46,962 nt of DNA from Geothrix fermentans DSM 14018 (GCF_000428885.1 NZ_AUAU01000026.1:1-46962), one strand, 5' to 3'. Positions 15,492-25,072 are shown, counted from the first letter of the stretch. Notes: generated by a model not told the origin, from the letters alone. Translations and numbers: made by a program.

Positions 15492-16990
15492 CAGGCCTTC
15501 CGGGGCAGAGCCTTCAATCCTAACAGCAGGGCCAGGAGAGCCATGAGGCCCGGCAGCAGCCAGGCCGAGCGGGCGGGCGTGCGGACGGGCCGCCAGCGCA
15601 GCTCCAGGGTATAGGCGCCCTCGCTGAGGGGCTCGCCCCACAGCTCGAAGCGGCCGTCCTCGCGGAAGAGGCCCGACTTCCCCGTGAGCGTGGCCCGCAG
15701 CAGGGGCACGCCCAGCTCCGGCGCCCGCAGGCGGATCTGCGCCGCGTGCAGGTCCGTGGCGATGCTGCGGTCGAACCAGCCGTCGTTGGTGTGGTTGCTC
15801 AGGAGGTCGGCGCGGCCCAGCTCGAAGCCCCGGCGGGTGCGCTGGGGCAGGAGGGCCTCGCTGCAGATGAGGGGATGCACCCGCAGGTCGCCGCTGGGGG
15901 TGGGCACTGCGAAGGCGCAGCCCTCCTGAAGCACACCGGCCTCCTGGGAGACGAAGCCCATCTTCGCGTCTATCCACCGCCGGAAGGCCGCGGGCCCAGG
16001 CGTGCGCTCGCCGAAGGGCATGGGCTCGGTCTTGGCGAAGATGAACGCTGGCCGGCCCGCGGCCTCGCCCCGCACCAGGTTGTAGGGACCACCTTCGGTG
16101 CCGTAGAGCCAGGCCAGGCCCCGGGAGGCGGCCTCGGCGGAGAGGCGGGGATCCGGATGGCGGTCGTCCCGCCCCAACACGGAGCTCTCAGGCCAGAGCA
16201 GCAGGGTGGCCCGTCCCTTCCCGGGCCAGCCCTGGGCCTTCAGCAGCGCGTCGCTGCGCCGCCACATCTCGGCCTCCATGCCCAGCCAGCGCTCGCCCGC
16301 CCGGAAATTGGGCTGGACCATGGCCACGTCCAGGGTCCGTTCCGCCTCCCGCGGCAGCAGGTACCAGGCCCCGCCCAGCAGGGCCAGCAGGCCCACGGCG
16401 AAACCGGGGCCCGCCAGCGTCCGGCGCAGGGGGGCATCCCCCGCCAGGCAGGCAGCCGACCAGGCCCCCGCCCCCCAGGCCAGGGCCGACAGGCCCGAGG
16501 CACCCAGGAAGGCCGCCGCGCGCGCGGCCCAGGGCAGGGCGCCGAAGGCGGCGCCCCAGGTCCAGGGGTAGACGTGGAAGCCGAAGGTCTCCCAGGCCAT
16601 GAGCAGGAAGCCGGCCGCGCAGGCCGCGGACAGGGCCCCCAGGCGCCGGAAGGCCCAGCGCGAGCCCAGAGCCACCAGCCAGAGCCCGGTGGCTTCCCAG
16701 AGGCTCAGCAGGACCATCCCCAGCCAGGCCAGACCGAGGGGAAGGCCGCCCTTGGAGGCCAGGGTCTGGGGCACCCACACATAGAGGAGGAGGAGGCCCG
16801 CCAGGATGGCCGCCCAGGTCCAGGCCGCGTGCCGCCCCTTGAACAGGCCCTCCAGGAGGAGGAGGGGGAAGAGCAGGGCCATGACCGGCTCCAGCCAGCC
16901 CCCCAGGGCGCCGGGGAAGCGGAAGGCCAGCACGAAGATCCCCGCCAGGACGGCGGTTTCGAGGGGGCGGAGCAGCCAGCCGCGGGTCAA
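15491..16990 (-). CDS. lnt: Apolipoprotein N-acyltransferase
   Basis: Lnt adds the third acyl chain to bacterial lipoproteins at the outer face of the inner membrane. The protein has an N-terminal block of membrane helices (about 1-200) and a C-terminal carbon-nitrogen hydrolase domain. Catalytic-triad motifs are visible: the Glu of WPESS, the Lys region FAKTEPMPFGER, and the Cys of PLICSEALLP. I place the start at a TTG (16990), because TTGA overlaps the stop of the methyltransferase gene and GGGGGA lies 9 nt upstream. An in-frame ATG at 17032 would add 14 residues. A last membrane helix closes the protein. Confidence 0.92.
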   Translation of the reverse strand: MTRGWLLRPLETAVLAGIFVLAFRFPGALGGWLEPVMALLFPLLLLEGLFKGRHAAWTWAAILAGLLLLYVWVPQTLASKGGLPLGLAWLGMVLLSLWEATGLWLVALGSRWAFRRLGALSAACAAGFLLMAWETFGFHVYPWTWGAAFGALPWAARAAAFLGASGLSALAWGAGAWSAACLAGDAPLRRTLAGPGFAVGLLALLGGAWYLLPREAERTLDVAMVQPNFRAGERWLGMEAEMWRRSDALLKAQGWPGKGRATLLLWPESSVLGRDDRHPDPRLSAEAASRGLAWLYGTEGGPYNLVRGEAAGRPAFIFAKTEPMPFGERTPGPAAFRRWIDAKMGFVSQEAGVLQEGCAFAVPTPSGDLRVHPLICSEALLPQRTRRGFELGRADLLSNHTNDGWFDRSIATDLHAAQIRLRAPELGVPLLRATLTGKSGLFREDGRFELWGEPLSEGAYTLELRWRPVRTPARSAWLLPGLMALLALLLGLKALPRKA

Positions 16991-17763
16991 CGCGACGTCC
17001 CCCGGTCCAGCCTCCGTGCCGCCTCGTAGCACGCGATGCCCGCGGCCACGGCGGCGTTGAGGCTCTCCACGCCCTGGATGGGGATGGCGAGGCGCCGCAC
17101 GGCCGCCGGGAGGGCCACGCCCTGCCAGCCGTGCCCCTCATTGCCCACCCAGAGGCGCAGGGGCTCGGAGAGATCGACCTCCGCCAGCGGCACCGAGCCA
17201 GGGCCGCCGTCCAGGGCGTACCAATGGCCGGGATCCGGCTCCAGCCGCTCCGTGCGGCGCAGGGGAAGGAGGAAGGCCGCGCCCATGCTGCCGCGCAGGG
17301 TCTTCGGGTGGAAGGGGTCCGCGCAGCCGGGACCCAGCAGCACCTCCTGGAAGCCGAAGGCGGCAGCGCTGCGGAGCACGGCGCCCAGGTTGCCCGGATC
17401 CTGGATGCCCCAGGCGCCGAGGACCCGGCCGGGCAGGGGTCCCGCTGGCTCTGGGCCCAGGTCCATCAGCAGGGCGTGATCGGGGGGGCTGCCGGCCTCC
17501 GCCAGCTCCCGCATGAGCGACTCGCCCAGGATCTGGGCCTCGACGCCAAGGACCGCTTCCAGGGGATGGGGATCGGTCTGTTCGAGCCTCAGCCAGAGGG
17601 CTGGGCGCAGGCGCTTTCCCGCAGCGGTCTGTCGAGCCTCAGCCCAGGCCTCGATGAGCTTCGCCCCCAGCAGGACCGTGGCTCCGCGCCGGGCGCCCCC
17701 CGGCCGGAGGCGGGCCAGGAGGTCCTTAAAGCGCGGATTGGCCTTGCTGGTGAGGGTGGGCAT
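16987..17763 (-). CDS. TrmH/SpoU-family RNA 2'-O-methyltransferase
   Basis: The 258-residue protein carries the three SPOUT motifs: GIQDPGNLGAVLRSAAAFG, the WVGNEGHGW loop and IPIQGVESLNAAVAAGI, which form the knotted S-adenosylmethionine site. A substrate-binding N-terminal domain (about 1-110) precedes it, as in RlmB/TsnR-type enzymes that methylate a ribose in rRNA or tRNA. The exact target is unknown. The start ATG at 17763 (MPTLTSKANPRF) matches family N-termini. The open frame that continues upstream is antisense to the OPT transporter and is rejected. Confidence 0.9.
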   Translation of the reverse strand: MPTLTSKANPRFKDLLARLRPGGARRGATVLLGAKLIEAWAEARQTAAGKRLRPALWLRLEQTDPHPLEAVLGVEAQILGESLMRELAEAGSPPDHALLMDLGPEPAGPLPGRVLGAWGIQDPGNLGAVLRSAAAFGFQEVLLGPGCADPFHPKTLRGSMGAAFLLPLRRTERLEPDPGHWYALDGGPGSVPLAEVDLSEPLRLWVGNEGHGWQGVALPAAVRRLAIPIQGVESLNAAVAAGIACYEAARRLDRGTSR

Positions 17764-17847
17764 GGAATGGATCAAACGGTGATGTATTAGACTAACCGCT
17801 CCATCCGGCCTTTCTTTCCATCCCTCTGCGCCTTTCCAGGAGCATCG

Positions 17848-19962
17848 ATGCAACCCTTTGTCCCCTCCGACCAGAACCTGCGGGAGTTCTCCCTGCGGGC
17901 GGTGCTCATCGGCCTCGTCATGGCCGTGGTGCTCGGCTCCGCCAACGCCTACCTCGGGCTCAAGGCGGGCATGACCATCGCCGCCACCTACCCGGCGGCG
18001 GTCATCGGCATGGCCCTCATCAAGCTGATGAAGGGCACCATCCTGGAAGAGAACATGGCCCGCACCGTGGGCAGCATCGGCGAGTCCGTGGCCGCCGGCG
18101 CCATCTTCACCATCCCGGCCTTCGCCATCAGCGGCATCTGGCCCAAGTTCTTCACCGCCGGGCACTACCTCACCAGCTCCCTGATCATGTTCGGCGGTGG
18201 CGTGCTGGGCATCATGTTCGTGGCCCTGCTCCGCCGCGTGATGGTGGAGGATGCGGAGCTGCCCTACCCCGAGAGCGTGGCCGCCGCCGAGATCCACAAG
18301 GCTGGCGCCCGCGGGGGCAGCGGCACCACGTTCCTCTTCGGCGCCATGGGCCTCGGCGCGGTGATCCAGGCCCTGGTGAAGATCCAGATCTTCGCCACCA
18401 CCTGGGAGAAGTTCGTGGCCTTCAAGACCACGGCCATCACTCTGGCGGCCGGCTGGAAGGCCAAGGTCATGGGCGGCATGCTGCTCAGCTCCCCCGGCAT
18501 CAGCCCCGCCTACATGGGCGTGGGCTACATCATCGGGCCCAAGCTCGGCGCCCTGAACTTCTCCGGCGGCATCCTGGCCTGGGGTCTGCTGGTGCCCATC
18601 ATCACCTACTTCCTGGCCCCCGGCGTCCTGCCTGAGAACGCCGCCAACGGCGACTGGATCGCCCTCTCCTACGCGGTCTGGAAGTTCATCGTCCGCCCCA
18701 TCGCCATCGGCGGCATGCTCGTAGGCGCCGGCTTCACCCTCTTCAAGATGCGCAAGAGCCTGGGCGCGGGCCTGGCCCGCTCCGTCTCCGACGTGAAGAA
18801 GGCCGCCGGCGGCGAGCACGTGGTGGACCGCGTCAACAAGGACCTGCCCTTCACCAACGTCCTGGTGGGCATCCTCTTCGCCGCCGCCGTCACCTTCTTC
18901 GTGACCTGGAAGATCTTCGGCGTGGGCGCCCTGACCTCCTTCGTGGCGGCCCTGGTGATGGTCATCCTCGGCTTCTTCTTCGCGGCCATCAGCGGCTACC
19001 TGGTGGGCATCATGGGCTCCAGCAACAACCCCATCTCCGGCCTGACCCTCACCGCGCTCGTCGTGACCGCCCTGGTCATGGTGGTGCTGGGCGTGAAGGG
19101 CCAGGAGGGCGTGGCGGCCGTGCTGGGCGTGGCGGCCATCGTCTGCGTGTCCGCGGCCGTCGCCGGCGAGATGCTCCAGGACCTCAAGGCCGGCCACATC
19201 CTGGGCGGCACGCCCTGGCGCATGGAGATGGGCGACATCCTGGGCGTGGCCCTGGCCTCCGTGGTCCTCTTCCTGCCCCTGATGATGCTCCACGAGGGCG
19301 ACATCAAGGCCCAGTCCACCAAGCGCATCGCCGAGCTCACCGCCCAGCAGGTCCAGGTGGTCACGGCCCCTGACGGCAAGGCCTACTCGCTGGATGAAGT
19401 GAAGCAGCTGCCCGCCGACCAGAAGAAGGCCGTGCTGAACCTGGACGCCGGCTTCGGCTCCAAGCAGCTGGCGGCGCCCCAGGCGGGCCTCATGGCCCTG
19501 CTCAGCCGCGGCATCGTGGAGGGCAAGATGGCCTGGCCGCTGATCATCGTGGGCATGATGATGGGCTTCGCCTTCATCCTCATGCAGGTGAAGAGTCCCA
19601 TGCTGGTCAGCGTGGGCATGTATCTGCCGCTGGAGACCACCTTCGCCATCTTCCTGGGCGGCCTCATCAAGGGTGCTGTGGAGATGGCGGGCGCCAAGCG
19701 GGGCTTCAACGATGCCCAGAAGGTGCGCGTGGAGAACAACGGCGTGCTCCTGGCCGCCGGCCTCATCGCCGGCGAGGCCCTGGTGGGCCTGCTCTTCGCG
19801 TCCTTCGCCTTCTTCGAGGTGAAGTACGAGCTGGTGAAGGATCCCGGCATGTTCTGGATCAGCCTGCTGATCCTGGCGGGCATCGCCGTCTACCTCATCC
19901 GGGTGCCCCTGGCCAACGCCGGCGAAGCCGACGAGCCCGCCCCGCCCAGCGCGAATTTCTAG
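17848..19962 (+). CDS. OPT-family oligopeptide transporter
   Basis: The 704-residue membrane protein has about 14-16 helices. It carries OPT family features such as the opening LRAVLIGLVMAVVLGSANAYLGLKAGMTIAATYPAAV and a large soluble loop near 490-545. OPT proteins import peptides or metal-chelates by proton symport. The substrate is not predictable here. The ATG is preceded by AGGAG with a 6-nt gap. It is transcribed divergently from the TrmH-type gene, with 84 nt between them, and is followed by a perfect inverted repeat. Confidence 0.92.
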   Translation: MQPFVPSDQNLREFSLRAVLIGLVMAVVLGSANAYLGLKAGMTIAATYPAAVIGMALIKLMKGTILEENMARTVGSIGESVAAGAIFTIPAFAISGIWPKFFTAGHYLTSSLIMFGGGVLGIMFVALLRRVMVEDAELPYPESVAAAEIHKAGARGGSGTTFLFGAMGLGAVIQALVKIQIFATTWEKFVAFKTTAITLAAGWKAKVMGGMLLSSPGISPAYMGVGYIIGPKLGALNFSGGILAWGLLVPIITYFLAPGVLPENAANGDWIALSYAVWKFIVRPIAIGGMLVGAGFTLFKMRKSLGAGLARSVSDVKKAAGGEHVVDRVNKDLPFTNVLVGILFAAAVTFFVTWKIFGVGALTSFVAALVMVILGFFFAAISGYLVGIMGSSNNPISGLTLTALVVTALVMVVLGVKGQEGVAAVLGVAAIVCVSAAVAGEMLQDLKAGHILGGTPWRMEMGDILGVALASVVLFLPLMMLHEGDIKAQSTKRIAELTAQQVQVVTAPDGKAYSLDEVKQLPADQKKAVLNLDAGFGSKQLAAPQAGLMALLSRGIVEGKMAWPLIIVGMMMGFAFILMQVKSPMLVSVGMYLPLETTFAIFLGGLIKGAVEMAGAKRGFNDAQKVRVENNGVLLAAGLIAGEALVGLLFASFAFFEVKYELVKDPGMFWISLLILAGIAVYLIRVPLANAGEADEPAPPSANF

Positions 19963-19976
19963 GCCACTGACTTTTC

Positions 19977-20039
19977 ACCACGAAGACGAGAAGACCACGA
20001 AGGATGAGCTTTTCTTCGTGGTCTTCTCGTCTTCGTGGT
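19977..20039. repeat. Perfect 26-bp inverted repeat after the OPT gene
   Basis: The arms 19977-20002 and 20014-20039 are exact reverse complements with an 11-nt loop. The left arm begins ACCACGAAGACGAGAAGACC. The right half is followed by TTCATTCTTTTG rather than a clean T-run. The element lies between two plus-strand genes. It could terminate OPT transcription or protect its 3' end, and it belongs by sequence style to the purine-arm family seen elsewhere in the window. Confidence 0.8.
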
Positions 20040-20067
20040 TCATTCTTTTGGTTTGAGAGTCCCGAGC

Positions 20068-20400
20068 ATGAACGCGTTTCCTGATGACACCTTCCTGGGC
20101 CTCGTGCCCGCCCAGGCCGTGGAGGCAGAGCCCGGGGAGGGCGATACGGTGGTGCTGATCCGCCCGAAGATCCTTTCGCCGCGCTGGGCCTGGCTGCTGA
20201 AGCTGATGAAGCGGCCCCACTTCCGGGTGAAGCTGGATGCCCGGGGCACGGCCCTGTGGCGGGCCTGCGACAGCGCGCGCACCGTGGCCCAGGTGATGGA
20301 GGCCATGGCCCGGGCGCACCCCGGCGAAGCCGATGCCGGCTTCCGGGCTGCCCTCTTCCTCCGGGAACTGGCCCGGGGCGGGTTCGTGCGCCTGTCCTAA
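20068..20400 (+). CDS. PqqD-family protein (orphan)
   Basis: The 110-residue protein ends in a PqqD-like winged-helix domain with the signature LDARGTALWRACDSARTVAQVMEAM. PqqD domains bind precursor peptides for radical-SAM or other peptide-modifying enzymes. No precursor peptide or radical-SAM gene lies nearby, so its partner is unknown. The start is set at the ATG 20068 (MNAFPDD), immediately after the inverted repeat. An earlier in-frame start would read through that repeat. Confidence 0.8.
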   Translation: MNAFPDDTFLGLVPAQAVEAEPGEGDTVVLIRPKILSPRWAWLLKLMKRPHFRVKLDARGTALWRACDSARTVAQVMEAMARAHPGEADAGFRAALFLRELARGGFVRLS

Positions 20401-20432
20401 GACCTGTTTCCGCCCCAGGAAAAGCGATACAA

Positions 20433-20513
20433 GCGGAGGAGGCTGAAGAGCGGTGGAAGCGAGGTTGTTTTACTCCGCTTTCCTCCGCTCTTCCGCAATC
20501 CTCAGCTTAGGGA
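20433..20513. repeat. Imperfect inverted repeat upstream of clpS
   Basis: A purine-rich left arm containing GCTGAAGAGCGGTGGAAGCG is answered by a right arm containing CCGCTTTCCTCCGCTCTTCC, with a short T-rich middle. The pairing is imperfect. It lies in the 187-nt gap between the PqqD-like gene and clpS. It resembles the other purine-arm repeats, though its core unit is GCGGAGGA rather than CACGGAGA. Confidence 0.55.
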
Positions 20514-20587
20514 TGTCTTTGTCTTTTCCCATCGCCGGCCCTGGATGGCGGGGACAGGACCTAGACTGGATGGTGGAGGCGTTTCCC

Positions 20588-20905
20588 ATGGCCAGGCAGG
20601 TGAAGCAGGGTGGCCAGGTCCTCACCCGCCAGCGGGCGAAGGTGAAGGAGCCCGGCCTGTGGAAGGTGCTCCTCCACAACGACGACTACACCACCCAGGA
20701 GTTCGTGGTGTGGCTGCTGAAGACCGTCTTCCGCAAGGCGGAGCCCGAGGCCACGGCCATCATGCTGGCGGTGCACAAGGCCGGCGTGGGCGTGGCGGGC
20801 GTCTACACCCGGGACGTGGCCGAGACCCGCGCCGAGCGCGGCCGCCAGCTCGCCGAACGGGAGGGCTTCCCCCTGCTGCTGACCGTGGAGGCCGAGGATG
20901 CCTGA
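20588..20905 (+). CDS. clpS: ATP-dependent Clp protease adaptor ClpS
   Basis: ClpS binds proteins with destabilising N-terminal residues and hands them to ClpA (N-degron pathway). The 105 residues contain the conserved WKVLLHNDDYTTQEFVVWLL segment that builds the N-degron pocket, and the later AxAxxxMLxVHxxG pattern. The start ATG at 20588 is preceded by GGAGG with an 8-nt gap, so this start is preferred over ATG 20570. The gene overlaps clpA by 8 nt. It opens the clpS-clpA-aat set. Confidence 0.95.
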   Translation: MARQVKQGGQVLTRQRAKVKEPGLWKVLLHNDDYTTQEFVVWLLKTVFRKAEPEATAIMLAVHKAGVGVAGVYTRDVAETRAERGRQLAEREGFPLLLTVEAEDA

Positions 20906-23147
20906 ATCGCCCCAGATCAGCGCGGACCTGAACCAGGGCTTCCAGCGGGCCTTCGAGCTGGCCAAGGCGCGGCGCCACGAGGACGTGGCGCTGGAGCACC
21001 TCCTGCTGGCCCTCCTGGACGACCCTCACGCGGCCCGGTCCCTGAAGGGCTGCGGCGTGAAGCTGGACGGCCTCCGGCGCGACCTGGAGGCGGCCCTGGA
21101 AAAGCTGTTCGAGCCAGTCCCCGAAGGGGAGGAATTTCAGCCCCACAGCACCCTGGGCTTCGTGCGGGTGGTGGAGCGGGCCCTGGTCCACGCCTTCAGC
21201 GCGGGGCAGAGGGAGGTCCGGGGCGGCGAGCTGCTGCCGGCCTTCCTGGAGGAGGAGGCCAGCCACGCCCGCCACCTGCTGGAGAAGCACGGCGTGAAGC
21301 GGCTGGCCCTGCTCAAGGTGCTGAGCCACGGGCCCGCGGCGGCGAAGGCCAAGCCCTCCGCGAAGAAGCAGGTGGAGGAGGAAGAGGAAGAGGGCACCGT
21401 GGCCGAGCATCCCCTGGAGGCCTACGCCACGGACCTGGTGACCCGGGCTTCGGCGGGTCGGCTGGATCCCCTGGTGGGCCGCGAGGCCGAAATCACCCGC
21501 ATGGCCCAGGTGCTCTGCCGGCGCCGCAAGAACAACCCCCTGCTGGTGGGGGAGCCCGGCGTGGGCAAGACCGCCATCGTGGAGGGCCTGGCCATGCGCA
21601 TCCACGAGGGGAAGGTGCCAGAACCCCTCAAGGCGGCGCGGATCTTCGCGCTGGATCTCGGCGCCCTCCTCGCCGGAACCCGCTACCGGGGCGACTTCGA
21701 GGAGCGTCTCAAGGCTGTGTTGAAGGCCCTGGCGGAGGAACCAGGCGCCATCCTCTTCGTGGATGAGCTGCACACCCTGGTGGGCGCGGGCGCCACCAGC
21801 GGCGGCGCCATGGACGCGGCCAACCTGCTGAAGCCCGCCCTGGCCTCGGGCGACCTGCGCTGCATCGGCGCCACCACCTTCCAGGACCTCAAGGGCTCCC
21901 TGGACCGCGACCGGGCCCTGTCCCGCCGCTTCCAGGTGGTGGAGGTGAGCGAGCCGGCCACGGCCGATGCGCTCGCCATCCTGGAGGGCCTGAAGGCCTC
22001 CTACGAATCGCACCACGGCGTGAAGTACTCCAGCGAGGCCCTGGAAGCCGCCGTGCGCCTGGCAGCCAAGCACCTCACGGACCGCAAGCTGCCGGACAGC
22101 GCCCTGGACGTGGTGGATGAAGCGGGCGCCGCCCAGAGGCTGCTGCCGAAGAAGGCGCGTGCGAAGCAGGTGGGCCCGGCAGAAATCGAGGCCGTGGTGG
22201 CCCGCATGGCGCGAGTGCCAATGGCCTCCGTGTCTGCGGACGACCGGGAAGCTTTGCATACGCTCGAAGCGCAGCTTCGAGCGCAGATCTTCGGCCAGGA
22301 TCCCGCGTGCGAAGCCGTCGCCAGCGCCATCAAGCTGGCCCGGTCCGGCCTGCGGGACCCGCTGAAACCCATGGGCTGCTTCCTCTTCGCCGGGCCCACG
22401 GGCGTGGGCAAGACGGAGCTGGCCAAGCAGCTGGCCAAGGCCCTGGGCATCGCCTTCCTGCGCTTCGACATGAGCGAGTACCAGGAGAAGCACACGGTGG
22501 CCCGGCTCATCGGCGCGCCGCCCGGGTATGTGGGCTACGAGGAGGGCGGCCTGCTCACGGATGCCGTGCGCAAGCAGCCCCACGCCGTGCTGCTGCTGGA
22601 TGAGCTGGAGAAGGCCCACCCGGACCTCTTCGGCATCCTGCTGCAGGTGATGGACCACGCCGCCCTCACGGACAGCCACGGCCGCAGCGCGGACTTCCGC
22701 CACACGGTGCTGGTGATGACCACCAATGTGGGCGCGCGCGAGCTCTCGGCCCGGCAGGTGGGCTTCGCCGAGGCGGGCGGGCGGCGCTCGGCCACCGGCA
22801 CCATCGAAAAAGCCTTCAGCCCCGAGTTCCGCAACCGGCTCGACGCCATCCTCCAGTTCGCGCCCCTCGGGAGGCCGGAGATGGAGCGCGTGGCGGACAA
22901 GCACCTCCGCGAGTTGGAGGAGCAGCTCAAGGAGAAGCGCGTCAGCCTCGCCTGTACGCCCGCCGCCCGCGTCTGGCTGGCGGAGAAGGGCTATGACCCG
23001 GCCTTTGGCGCCCGCCCCATGGCCCGGCTCATCGAGCGCGAGCTGCGCCGCCCCCTGGCGGAGGCCATCCTCTTCGGCCCCCTCGTCAAGGGCGGAAAGG
23101 CCGCCGTGGACCTCAAGGACGGCCGGCTGTGCCTGTCTTTCGGCTGA
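20898..23147 (+). CDS. clpA: ATP-dependent Clp protease ATP-binding subunit ClpA
   Basis: The 749-residue AAA+ unfoldase has an N-terminal Clp repeat domain (about 1-145) that docks ClpS. A charged EEEEEEG linker follows. The two ATPase domains have Walker A motifs GEPGVGKT (near 217) and GPTGVGKT (near 500). Walker B motifs ILFVDELHT and [12 protein letters not shown] are also visible. It feeds substrates to ClpP, which is not encoded here. The ATG overlaps the end of clpS, with GGAGG just upstream. The aat gene starts 19 nt before the clpA stop. Confidence 0.95.
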   Translation: MPESPQISADLNQGFQRAFELAKARRHEDVALEHLLLALLDDPHAARSLKGCGVKLDGLRRDLEAALEKLFEPVPEGEEFQPHSTLGFVRVVERALVHAFSAGQREVRGGELLPAFLEEEASHARHLLEKHGVKRLALLKVLSHGPAAAKAKPSAKKQVEEEEEEGTVAEHPLEAYATDLVTRASAGRLDPLVGREAEITRMAQVLCRRRKNNPLLVGEPGVGKTAIVEGLAMRIHEGKVPEPLKAARIFALDLGALLAGTRYRGDFEERLKAVLKALAEEPGAILFVDELHTLVGAGATSGGAMDAANLLKPALASGDLRCIGATTFQDLKGSLDRDRALSRRFQVVEVSEPATADALAILEGLKASYESHHGVKYSSEALEAAVRLAAKHLTDRKLPDSALDVVDEAGAAQRLLPKKARAKQVGPAEIEAVVARMARVPMASVSADDREALHTLEAQLRAQIFGQDPACEAVASAIKLARSGLRDPLKPMGCFLFAGPTGVGKTELAKQLAKALGIAFLRFDMSEYQEKHTVARLIGAPPGYVGYEEGGLLTDAVRKQPHAVLLLDELEKAHPDLFGILLQVMDHAALTDSHGRSADFRHTVLVMTTNVGARELSARQVGFAEAGGRRSATGTIEKAFSPEFRNRLDAILQFAPLGRPEMERVADKHLRELEEQLKEKRVSLACTPAARVWLAEKGYDPAFGARPMARLIERELRRPLAEAILFGPLVKGGKAAVDLKDGRLCLSFG

Positions 23148-23810
23148 CGAAGGCCCTGGTCTTCCCGGACCCGGAGCTGGCGGAGGACGGGCTGCTGGCC
23201 ATCGGCGGCGACCTCGGCGTGGAGCGCCTCCTGCTGGCCTACCGCAGCGGCATCTTCCCCTGGTACGGTGAAGGCGATCCCCTGCTCTGGTGGTCGCCGC
23301 CGGAGCGGGCCCTGCTGCGTCCCGGCCACCTGCACCTCTCCGTCCGCACTCGCCGGAGCCTGCGCCACCGCCCCTTCGAGGTCCGCTTCGACACGGCCTT
23401 CGAGCAGGTCATCGGGCACTGCTCCGCTGTGCCGCGCCCGGGCCAGGACGGCACCTGGATCACGCCAGAGATGCGGGAGGCGTACATGGGGCTGCACCGT
23501 GCGGGCCATGCCCACAGCGTGGAGGCCTGGCGGGATGGCGAGCTGCGGGGCGGCCTCTACGGCGTATCCCTGGGCCGGGCCTTCTTCGGCGAGAGCATGT
23601 TCAGCCTCGAACCCGGAGGCCAGCCGCGCGGCCCTCCAGAGCCTGGACGCGCGCCTGAAGGCCTGGAATTTCGCCCTGATCGATGGCCAGCTGCCCCATG
23701 AGGGGCTGATGGGCTATGGCTTCCAGTGCGTGCCCCGGGCCCTGTTTCTGGAGGAGCTGGCCGACGCGCTGCGTGGGGCGGGGAGGACGGGGTCCTGGGA
23801 GTGCCTGTAG
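23129..23810 (+). pseudogene. aat: Leucyl/phenylalanyl-tRNA-protein transferase, interrupted by a +1 frameshift
   Basis: Aat adds Leu or Phe from tRNA to proteins with N-terminal Arg or Lys, creating substrates for ClpS-ClpA. The first frame (GTG start at 23129, AAGGA ribosome site) gives family motifs [21 protein letters not shown] and [11 protein letters not shown]. It then loses homology after E161. The last third ([39 protein letters not shown]) continues in the +1 frame to 23810. Removing one C from CCC at 23612-23614 restores a 226-residue Aat of normal length. The cause may be a real mutation, a sequencing error at the C run, or recoding at CCC-G. The overlap with clpA implies co-expression. 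Confidence 0.85.
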
Positions 23811-23860
23811 GGACATGAATGAATCCCGAGATTTCGAGGCGGGAAGGGGGCCGGGGACCT

Positions 23861-25066
23861 ATGGTGGGTGCGGGAGCATTTCAGCTTCCCCGGCCTTCCA
23901 TGATCAAGCGAACCCCCCGTTCCTGGCTCAACACCCTCTTCCTCTTGGGGACGCTGGCCTTGGCCCTGATCTGCGTGCCCTGGAAGCTGGCGGCGCAGGG
24001 CCTCCGCTGGAGCGAAGTCGTGGTGCTGCTGGCCATGTACACGGCCACCGGTCTCGCCATCACCATCGGCTACCACCGCCTCTTCAGCCATCGCGCCTTC
24101 CAGGCCGCCTGGCCGGTGCGGCTTGCGGTGTTGCTTCTCGGCGCCGCGGCCTTCCAGAACTCCGCCATTGCCTGGTGCAGTGATCACCGCCATCACCACC
24201 GCTTCGTGGACGACCCCGCGCGCGATCCCTATCCGGTCAAGCGGGGCTTCTGGTACGCCCACTGGCTCTGGGTGATGGAAGGCGGAGAGCGTCCCTTCGA
24301 TGGTGTCGCCGACCTCCTGCGGGATCCCCTGCTGCGCTGGCAGCGCCGCTATCACTTCTGGATCGGCGGTGTGGTCGCGGCCCTGCCGGTGCTGGTGGTG
24401 GGCTGGGCGACCGGGAACCTCGTGGGTCAGTTGGTCATGGGCCTGCTGCTGCGCATCGTGCTGACGCACCACAGCACCTTCCTCATCAATTCCGCTGCCC
24501 ACTGGTTCGGCCGCCAGCCCTACTCGGACGCCAGCAGCGCCCGCGACAACGCCCTGCTGGCGCCCTTCACCTTCGGCGAGGGGTACCACAACTTCCACCA
24601 CATGTGGCAGTGGGACTACCGCAACGGTCCGCGCTGGTACCAGTGGGACCCGGCCAAGTGGCTCATCGCCGCCGGCGCCTGGGTGGGGCTCACCCGGGGG
24701 CTGCGCCGGGTGCCGGCCACGGAGATGCAGCGCGCCCGCGTGGCCATGGAGGCGAAGCGCCTGGCCACGCATCTGGCCCGGGGCTTCCCGATGGGTGCCC
24801 TTCAGGCCAGGTCAGCTCTGGAGGCGGCCCATGCACGGCTGGACGCGGCTCTTGCGGCCTTCCAGGCCTGCCTTGATGCGTGGCGGTTGAAGCAGGCGGG
24901 ATGGCACCAGATGGGCCTGGCCAAGGCTGAAGCCTGGCGTGGGGCACGGGCGGAATGGAAGACCCAGCGCGCCCGCTACCGCTGTGATCTCCGCGAGGCC
25001 TGGACCGCCTGGAAACAGGCGCGGCTGGTGGCGCGGCTGGTGGCGCGGCGGCAGCCTGCGGCCTGA
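23861..25066 (+). CDS. Acyl-lipid/acyl-CoA delta-9-type fatty acid desaturase with helical C-terminal extension
   Basis: This membrane di-iron desaturase shows the three histidine boxes HRLFSH, HRHHH and HNFHH, with predicted membrane helices before and between them. It would introduce a double bond into membrane acyl chains. After the last box, the final 110 residues or so form an Ala/Arg/Trp-rich, probably alpha-helical tail (from about EMQRARVAMEAKRL on) that is not part of the usual fold. The start is uncertain: ATG 23861 has a GGGG site just upstream, while ATG 23819 and ATG 23900 are also in frame. MIKRTPRSW at 23900 best matches the family's first residues. Confidence 0.88.
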   Translation: MVGAGAFQLPRPSMIKRTPRSWLNTLFLLGTLALALICVPWKLAAQGLRWSEVVVLLAMYTATGLAITIGYHRLFSHRAFQAAWPVRLAVLLLGAAAFQNSAIAWCSDHRHHHRFVDDPARDPYPVKRGFWYAHWLWVMEGGERPFDGVADLLRDPLLRWQRRYHFWIGGVVAALPVLVVGWATGNLVGQLVMGLLLRIVLTHHSTFLINSAAHWFGRQPYSDASSARDNALLAPFTFGEGYHNFHHMWQWDYRNGPRWYQWDPAKWLIAAGAWVGLTRGLRRVPATEMQRARVAMEAKRLATHLARGFPMGALQARSALEAAHARLDAALAAFQACLDAWRLKQAGWHQMGLAKAEAWRGARAEWKTQRARYRCDLREAWTAWKQARLVARLVARRQPAA

Positions 25067-25072
25067 GCTGCC

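Noticed and set aside
16987-19293. A 768-codon minus-strand frame extending the TrmH-type gene
   Set aside because: The upstream two thirds are antisense to the OPT transporter gene and give a Gly/His/Glu-rich shadow; the family homology begins at the ATG at 17763.
20433-20513. Possible rho-independent terminator after the PqqD-like gene
   Set aside because: The stem is imperfect and long, and the T-run sits in the loop rather than after the stem, so it is listed only as a repeat.
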